From contig NZ_CP039635.1 in assembly GCF_004923295.1 (NCBI RefSeq), forward strand, positions 268,501 through 332,500: a stretch of 64,000 nucleotides of DNA. The letters run 5' to 3'. Of the stretch, positions 59,151 through 64,000 are shown one piece after another; positions within the stretch are counted from its first letter, which is position 1, and each line of letters begins with the position of its first letter. Both the position numbers and the translations under genes were made by a program. Below the pieces are notes generated by a model. That model saw nothing but the letters and a program-made list of their open reading frames with translations, searched no databases and had not been told where the DNA came from. This DNA comes from Azospirillum sp. TSH100 (GTDB taxonomy: Bacteria; Pseudomonadota; Alphaproteobacteria; Azospirillales; Azospirillaceae).

Positions 59151-59678
59151 TCAGCTCCGCAGATAGGCGAGCACGGTTTCCGGCGAGGATTCGCCATAGG
59201 GATCGCCGTTCTCGCCCTCGTCGTTGATGCCCGGCTCCTCGAACCATTTCTCGACGACGCCGTCCTTCACGACCATGGCATAGCGCCAGGACCGGAAGCC
59301 GAAGCCGAGATGATCCTTGTCGATCAGCATTCCCATGCGGCGGGTGAAATGGCCCGACCCGTCGGGGATCAGCTTCACCTTCTTCAGGTTCAGGCTCTTG
59401 CCCCACTGGTACATGACGAAGGCGTCGTTGACGCTGAGGCAATAGACCTCGTCGATGCCCAGATCCTTGAACTCGTCATGGAGACGCTCGAAGGCCGGGC
59501 ACTGCTCGTTGGAGCAGGTCGGGGTGAAGGCGCCGGGCAGGGAGAACAGCACCACCCGCTTGCCCTGGAACAGCTCGTCGCTCCGCACATCCTGCCAACG
59601 GAACGGGTTGGGTCCGCCGACGCTCTCGTCGCGCACGCGGGTCTTGAACACCACCGAGGGAACCTTGCGCCCTTCCAT
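59151..59678 (-). CDS. Peroxiredoxin (Prx5/AhpE-like, glutaredoxin-type)
   Basis: A 175-residue Prx5-family peroxiredoxin. The peroxidatic cysteine is in PGAFTPTCSNEQCPAFE (Cys55, with Cys60 five residues on). DEVYCLSVNDAFVMYQWGKS and SWRYAMVVKDGVVEKWFEEPG are typical. It reduces peroxides using thiols, probably glutathione or glutaredoxin. GGAG lies six bases before the ATG at 59678, so I prefer it to the ATG at 59684. It is a single-gene unit with its own terminator. Confidence 0.93.
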   Translation of the reverse strand: MEGRKVPSVVFKTRVRDESVGGPNPFRWQDVRSDELFQGKRVVLFSLPGAFTPTCSNEQCPAFERLHDEFKDLGIDEVYCLSVNDAFVMYQWGKSLNLKKVKLIPDGSGHFTRRMGMLIDKDHLGFGFRSWRYAMVVKDGVVEKWFEEPGINDEGENGDPYGESSPETVLAYLRS

Positions 59679-59974
59679 CGTCATCTCCGGCTGTCGTTGG
59701 GAATGGACCGGCGGAACCGGCGTCCGGGCACGATAGCGGTAATGCCCAGTCCCTCCAACCGGCCATAGGTCATGCCCCTCCTGGCGGCAGCGGGCGCAGA
59801 GTCACCCATAAAGAGCAAACAATACTGAGGTAATTCAGCGCAAAAGCGGTGGCATCCGGTGGCAATCCTGTGACGTCCCTGAATATTAATGTCCCATTTA
59901 CCAGGATCGCGTTCCCTGACCTCGCCTGCATCCAGTGGGCACTGCGCCGAACGGTGACAATTGGAGGGCTGTTC

Positions 59975-61744
59975 ATGCCTATTTCAACCAAGTCCAACTC
60001 TTTGCGACAGCCCGGCAACGATAAGCCGGAAGCGTCTTTCAACCGTGGTTATTTCACCAGGGTACTTGTTAGTACATTTGTCTTCAGCGCCACCATCAAC
60101 GCGCTGATGCTGGCGATGCCGCTTTATTCGCTTCAGGTGTTCAGCCGCGCCATTCCGTCCGGCAATTACGACACGCTGGCGATGCTGACCGTCATCGTGG
60201 TGATCGCGCTGACGCTGAGCGGCCTTCTGGAAATGGTGCGCTCGCGCCTGCTGGCCCGTGCCGGCAACGCGCTGGAGGTGCGGTGGCGCCGCCGGCTGAC
60301 GGCCGACGCGCTCGACGCCGCCGGACGCGGACGACCGGACAATGGTCCGCTCGCCGACCTGATGGAACTGAAGGCAGCCTTCTCGCGCCCCTCGCTGCCG
60401 GCGCTGATGGATCTGCCCTGGGCCCCGCTCTACGTCATCGGCATCTACGTCATCCACCCGATGCTGGCGCTGGTGCTGGTGGTGTCGATGCTGATCATGG
60501 CGGTGATGGGCTGGATCGGCTATGTCGCGGTCAAGGACATCAACGACGAGAGCAAGCTGCCGGCCAGCCGCGCCCAGAAGCTGTTCGAGGCGCTGGCGTC
60601 GCGCTCCGACACGGTGCGCGGCCTGCGCATGGGCAACGCCTCGCTCGACGCCGTCAACCGCGACTTCCTGACCGCCAGCGCCATGCAGGGCCACGGCTAC
60701 GAGCGCAGCGCCGCCATCGGCGCCGCCACCAAGTGGGTCCGCATGGTCCTGCAGATCGCCGTGACAGGCATCGGCGCTTGGCTGGTGATCGAGCAGCACC
60801 TGTCCTTCGGTGGCATGATCGCCACCTCGATGCTGGTCGGCCGCGGCCTCGCCCCGATCGAGCAGACCGCCGGCGCCTGGGGTGGGCTGGTCCGCTCCGC
60901 CCAGGCCGTCCGCCGCCTGCTGCCGCTGCTGAAGCGCCTGTCGCGGGAGCCGGAGCGTCCCTCCGTGCCCGTCGAGAGCGAGCGCCTGACCGTCGAGAAC
61001 CTGCTGTTCGTCTCGCCCCGCGACCAGAAGCCGATCCTGCGCAGCGTCACCCTGTCGGTCGAGCCCGGCGAGACCGTCTGCATCGCCGGCCCCAACCGCT
61101 CGGGCAAGTCGGTGCTGGCCCGCCTGCTGGCCGGCGTCGCCCTCCCCTCGGCCGGCACGGTGCGCCTGGGCGGCCTGTCCGTCGCCACCCTGACCCCCGA
61201 CAGCCCCGACCAGGGCATCGGCTACCTGCCGCAGCAGGTCGACCTGCTGCCCGGCAGCATCGCTGACAACATCGCCCGCTTCACCACCGCCACCCGCGAA
61301 GAGGTGGAGGAGGCCGCCCGCGCCGTCGGCATCCACGAGTGGATCGAAAGCCTTCCCATGGGCTACGAGACCGAGGTCAACGACCCGCTGTCCCCGATCA
61401 CCGGCGCCAGCGCCCGGCTGATCGGCCTTGCCCGCGCCGCCTTCGGCCAGCCGCCACTGCTGGTGCTGGACGAGCCGACCGCCGGCCTGGACGAACTTGG
61501 CATCAAGGCGGTCCGCGCCTTCGTCGCGGCCAGCAAGGAGCGCGGGGCGACCACCATCATCATGACCCACGCCCCGATCTTCGTGGATATGTCCGACCAC
61601 ACCTATGTCCTGAAGAACGGCATGGCGATGGAACTGCCGCGTCCGGAGCAGCAGCAGGCCCAGCCCGGCGCCGTCAACCTCGCTCGCCTCCGCAATCTCG
61701 GCCCTCAGGGTCCGTCGACCGCCACGGCAGGGGCCGCCGGCTGA
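59975..61744 (+). CDS. Type I secretion ABC transporter (PrtD-like) with aberrant signature motif
   Basis: A 589-residue half-transporter: about five to six membrane helices (residues 28-300) and a C-terminal ABC domain. Walker A is GPNRSGKS (372-379), the Q-loop YLPQQ is present and Walker B is LLVLDE (about 495-500). The signature that should read LSGGQ is ITGAS (475-479). The D-loop AGLD and switch His (THAP) are near normal. It lacks the C39 peptidase domain, as PrtD-type exporters do. Exported protein, repeats-in-toxin proteins and the TolC-like outer-membrane partner are not in the window. GGAGG lies seven bases before the ATG. It is paired with the following HlyD-type gene. Confidence 0.9.
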   Translation: MPISTKSNSLRQPGNDKPEASFNRGYFTRVLVSTFVFSATINALMLAMPLYSLQVFSRAIPSGNYDTLAMLTVIVVIALTLSGLLEMVRSRLLARAGNALEVRWRRRLTADALDAAGRGRPDNGPLADLMELKAAFSRPSLPALMDLPWAPLYVIGIYVIHPMLALVLVVSMLIMAVMGWIGYVAVKDINDESKLPASRAQKLFEALASRSDTVRGLRMGNASLDAVNRDFLTASAMQGHGYERSAAIGAATKWVRMVLQIAVTGIGAWLVIEQHLSFGGMIATSMLVGRGLAPIEQTAGAWGGLVRSAQAVRRLLPLLKRLSREPERPSVPVESERLTVENLLFVSPRDQKPILRSVTLSVEPGETVCIAGPNRSGKSVLARLLAGVALPSAGTVRLGGLSVATLTPDSPDQGIGYLPQQVDLLPGSIADNIARFTTATREEVEEAARAVGIHEWIESLPMGYETEVNDPLSPITGASARLIGLARAAFGQPPLLVLDEPTAGLDELGIKAVRAFVAASKERGATTIIMTHAPIFVDMSDHTYVLKNGMAMELPRPEQQQAQPGAVNLARLRNLGPQGPSTATAGAAG

Positions 61745-61814
61745 CCGCCGGCACCGCCCTCGAGACCGACCATCCGGCTAACGACACCCGACCCGACAGA
61801 GCCAAGGAAGTCCC

Positions 61815-63230
61815 ATGACCACGATGACCACGACCTTTCCCGCCCCGCTGTCTTCCGATAATGGCCCCGAAAACCCCACCGGCAAGCCGTCGCGCAAGAC
61901 CGCGACCATCACCTCGATCCATGCGCTGCGGGCAACCATGCCGGAAACCGGTGTGCGCGGCCTGCTGCTGGGCGGCTTCCTGGTCCTGGCGGTCGGCTTC
62001 GGCGGCATGGCCGGCTGGGCGGCGGTGGCCCCCCTGCACAGTGCGATCAGCGCCTCCGGCTCGCTGGCGCCGGAGACCGGCCGCAAGGTGGTGAAGAACA
62101 CCGAGGGCGGCGTGATCAGCGCCATCCTGGTCAATGAGGGCGACCGGGTCCAGGCCGGCCAGGTCCTGATGCAGCTGGACAGCACCGAAGCGCAGACCCG
62201 GCTGGAGATGCTGAACGCCGCCCTGTTCGACACTCTGGCCTCCGAAGCGCGCCTGTCGGCCGAGCTGTTCGAGAAGCCCGCCATCGAATGGCCGGCCGAG
62301 TTGGCCGCCCGCCGCGCCAAGGAGCCGGCGGCCGAGAACGCCATGGTGAACCAGGAGAAGCTGTTCCAGGTCCGCCGCAACCAGCTGGATACCGAAGCCA
62401 AGCTGACCCATGACCGCATCGCCACGCTGGGCGACGAGGTGCAGAGCCTGGAGAAGCAGCGCGCCTTCCTGGCCCGCGAGATCAAGCTGTCGGACGAGGA
62501 CATCCAGATCACCCAGGGCCTGCTGGACCGCGGCAACTCCACCCGCACCAAGCTGGTGGCGGCGCAGAAGGAGAACGCGCAGCTCCACGCCCAGGACCAT
62601 GAGCTGGAAGCCCGCATGTCGCAGTCGCGCCAGCAGGCGGTCGACGCCCAGGGCGATCTGGTCCGCCGCCGCAGCGACTTCCGCGAGAAGGTGCTGGTCG
62701 AACTGGACAAGGCCCGCGGCGACGCCCAGAAGCTGGCCGAGCAGATCCGCGACGCCAGGAACCGTCTGGACAACCGCACCATCAAGGCGCCGGACGCCGG
62801 CAACGTCGTGATGTACGGCCACCCGGCCGTCGGCGGCACCATCACCGCCAACGAGCCGGTGCTGGACGTCGTCCCCGACGACAAGGCCCTGCTGGCCGAG
62901 GTCCGCATCCAGCCGAAGGACATCAAGTCGATGGCCGTCGATCTGCCGGTGAAGGTGCAGCTGACCGCCTATGACAGCCGCGTCGTCGGCACCATCGACG
63001 GCACCGTGTCCTACGTGTCGGCCGATCGCCTGACCGACAATGCGACCCGCCAGGAATATTATCTGGCCCGCATCCGCCTGAAGGACGCCGACAGCCATGA
63101 AGTCCGCAACCTGAAGATCAAGGCCGGCATGCCGGTGGAAGCCCGCATCGTGCTGTCCGCCCGAACCCCGCTGGACTATCTGATCCAGCCGCTGCGCCAG
63201 TCCTACGTGAAGGCGTTCATCCAGGAGTGA
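61815..63230 (+). CDS. Type I secretion membrane fusion protein (HlyD/PrtE family)
   Basis: A 471-residue HlyD-family adaptor: short cytoplasmic tail, one membrane helix (about 50-75, LLLGGFLVLAVGFGGMAGWAAVAP), a biotinyl-lipoyl-like half (VISAILVNEGDRVQAGQVLMQLD), a long periplasmic coiled coil (about 175-310) and the C-terminal beta-barrel domain. It connects the ABC exporter to a TolC-type channel. It lies 70 bases after the ABC gene; a strong terminator follows. Confidence 0.93.
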   Translation: MTTMTTTFPAPLSSDNGPENPTGKPSRKTATITSIHALRATMPETGVRGLLLGGFLVLAVGFGGMAGWAAVAPLHSAISASGSLAPETGRKVVKNTEGGVISAILVNEGDRVQAGQVLMQLDSTEAQTRLEMLNAALFDTLASEARLSAELFEKPAIEWPAELAARRAKEPAAENAMVNQEKLFQVRRNQLDTEAKLTHDRIATLGDEVQSLEKQRAFLAREIKLSDEDIQITQGLLDRGNSTRTKLVAAQKENAQLHAQDHELEARMSQSRQQAVDAQGDLVRRRSDFREKVLVELDKARGDAQKLAEQIRDARNRLDNRTIKAPDAGNVVMYGHPAVGGTITANEPVLDVVPDDKALLAEVRIQPKDIKSMAVDLPVKVQLTAYDSRVVGTIDGTVSYVSADRLTDNATRQEYYLARIRLKDADSHEVRNLKIKAGMPVEARIVLSARTPLDYLIQPLRQSYVKAFIQE

Positions 63231-63275
63231 TCAGTTGGCGGGTGAATCGGTCTCCCGACCGCCGATCTCCTTACG

Positions 63276-63308
63276 AAAAACCCCCGACCAACCGGTCGGG
63301 GGTTTTTT
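63276..63308 (+). terminator. Intrinsic terminator after the HlyD-type gene
   Basis: AAAAACCCCCGACC and GGTCGGGGGTTTTTT form a perfect stem around a very short loop, followed by a T-run (TTTTTTCTTT). It also has an A-run on the left, so it can end the convergent lipoprotein transcript as well. Confidence 0.9.
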
Positions 63309-63323
63309 CTTTGCCTGGAAGCC

Positions 63324-63728
63324 TCAGCTCTTGCCCGGCCGCAAATCCGGCTTGGGCGGAATCGGCAGGGGTTCCGGCACCTGGATCGCCTCCGTCTGCT
63401 CGCGCGTGCGGCGGGAGGCCGCGCGGTCCTGGGCCAGACGGTCCATCGCCTGCTGGCGCTGCGCCTCGGTGGTCAGGTCGGTCGGGCGCGGCGGCACGGT
63501 GCCGAGATTCGGGTACTCGTCATTGTTTCCGCTCATGCCGCGAACCGGCGACGAATTGTCGCTGACCGGTGATGGATCGCCCAGGACGGCACCCAGCGGA
63601 CCGGTGTCGAGCATCCGGTCGCTGCAGGCCGACAGCCCGAAAACCATTGGCAACGCTACGGCAAGCGCGCCGAACGCCCGCCCGGCCCCCGCAATGCCCC
63701 GACCGTTTCCCTGACTGCCCGTCACCAT
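63324..63728 (-). CDS. Small lipoprotein, unknown
   Basis: A 134-residue protein with a lipoprotein signal peptide: hydrophobic core LAVALPMVF and lipobox LSAC (lipidated Cys35). The mature part is polar and Pro-rich, with a helical Gln/Arg-rich segment (EAQRQQAMDRLAQDRAASRRTREQ) and a C-terminal PLPIPPKPDLRP. I do not recognise a family. Tandem ATGs (63731, 63728) follow GGAAGG. It converges with the secretion operon. Confidence 0.75.
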   Translation of the reverse strand: MVTGSQGNGRGIAGAGRAFGALAVALPMVFGLSACSDRMLDTGPLGAVLGDPSPVSDNSSPVRGMSGNNDEYPNLGTVPPRPTDLTTEAQRQQAMDRLAQDRAASRRTREQTEAIQVPEPLPIPPKPDLRPGKS

Positions 63729-63731
63729 CAT

Positions 63732-64000
63732 CCTTCCCCGTGTCTGGCCGATACGCCACACTTGTGCGACGATCCGTGAAATGAAATGTTCATATCTGCG
63801 GTGTATGAGAGGTTTCGGATTTCTCCCGCACCGCACCAATAAGGCCGGACCGCCGCACGCAACCCACAGCGACATGGTGCAGACCTCCCGAATGCCCCCC
63901 TAGAGAACACCGCCCGCAAGCCTGTATAGCCGTCCGTCCGCAAGGCCCAAAGCCCAATCTGGCGCAAGCCCGATCCGGCGGACCCAAGGCGACGCAGGCA
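63732..64000. other. Right-edge region without recognised gene
   Basis: These 269 bases upstream of the lipoprotein gene show no convincing start site or family match on either strand. They probably hold its promoter. A gene starting beyond the window edge cannot be excluded. Confidence 0.4.

Overview
The window is high-GC DNA with tightly packed genes, frequent 4-base start/stop overlaps and almost no mobile-element genes. Its gene content is that of a free-living, motile, root- or soil-associated alphaproteobacterium: many dipeptide-type ABC and TRAP transporters, flagellar switch proteins, cyclic-di-GMP enzymes, polyhydroxybutyrate depolymerase-like proteins and hexuronate use. Azospirillum or a close Rhodospirillales relative is my best guess, but this is an inference from style and content, not a database result.

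Region 1 (1-5500) opens with a lysine/pipecolate catabolism locus: a 2-oxoadipate dioxygenase/decarboxylase (HglS/YdcJ family, cut by the window edge), a LysR regulator and a divergent AmaA-like FAD oxidase. A CBS-BON protein, a SleB-type cell wall hydrolase and two small uncharacterised genes follow. Region 2 (5825-15568) is an IclR-regulated operon for N-acyl-D-amino acids or D-peptides: Tat-exported binding protein, two permeases, D-aminoacylase, RidA, a D-threonine-aldolase-like PLP enzyme and two ATPases. Region 3 (15569-17460) is a sharply AT-rich insertion holding one gene, a GHKL-type ATPase with a C-terminal HEPN-like RxxxxH motif; it is the best candidate here for an undescribed (possibly anti-phage) system. 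Region 4 (17462-19435) holds three small metabolic genes.

Region 5 (19521-29744, all minus strand) is a second D-peptide locus: RpiR regulator, D-amino-acid transaminase, fused DppD-DppF ATPase, binding protein, two permeases, DmpA-type peptidase, M55 D-aminopeptidase and isoaspartyl peptidase. Both D-peptide operons carry the same REP-like palindrome between binding-protein and permease genes. Region 6 (30004-44569): fliG, a TRAP transporter with pxpB/pxpC, a diguanylate cyclase, an exuT-uxuB-uxuA hexuronate operon with a strong upstream palindrome, and a GGDEF protein with a degenerate EAL domain.

Region 7 (44989-56725) is mostly housekeeping: tRNA-Ser(GCU), a sensor kinase, gatB, a periplasmic ClpP-fold protein, diaminopropionate ammonia-lyase, fliN, a sulfurtransferase, murJ, an esterase and eno. 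Region 8 (56798-64000) has a tandem pair of PHB-depolymerase-like secreted proteins, one lacking its lipase-box serine, then a peroxiredoxin, a type I secretion ABC/HlyD pair whose ATPase has an aberrant signature motif, and a lipoprotein.

Several loci converge on D-amino acids and cell-wall-like peptides: regions 1, 2 and 5, the diaminopropionate lyase and the cell wall hydrolase.
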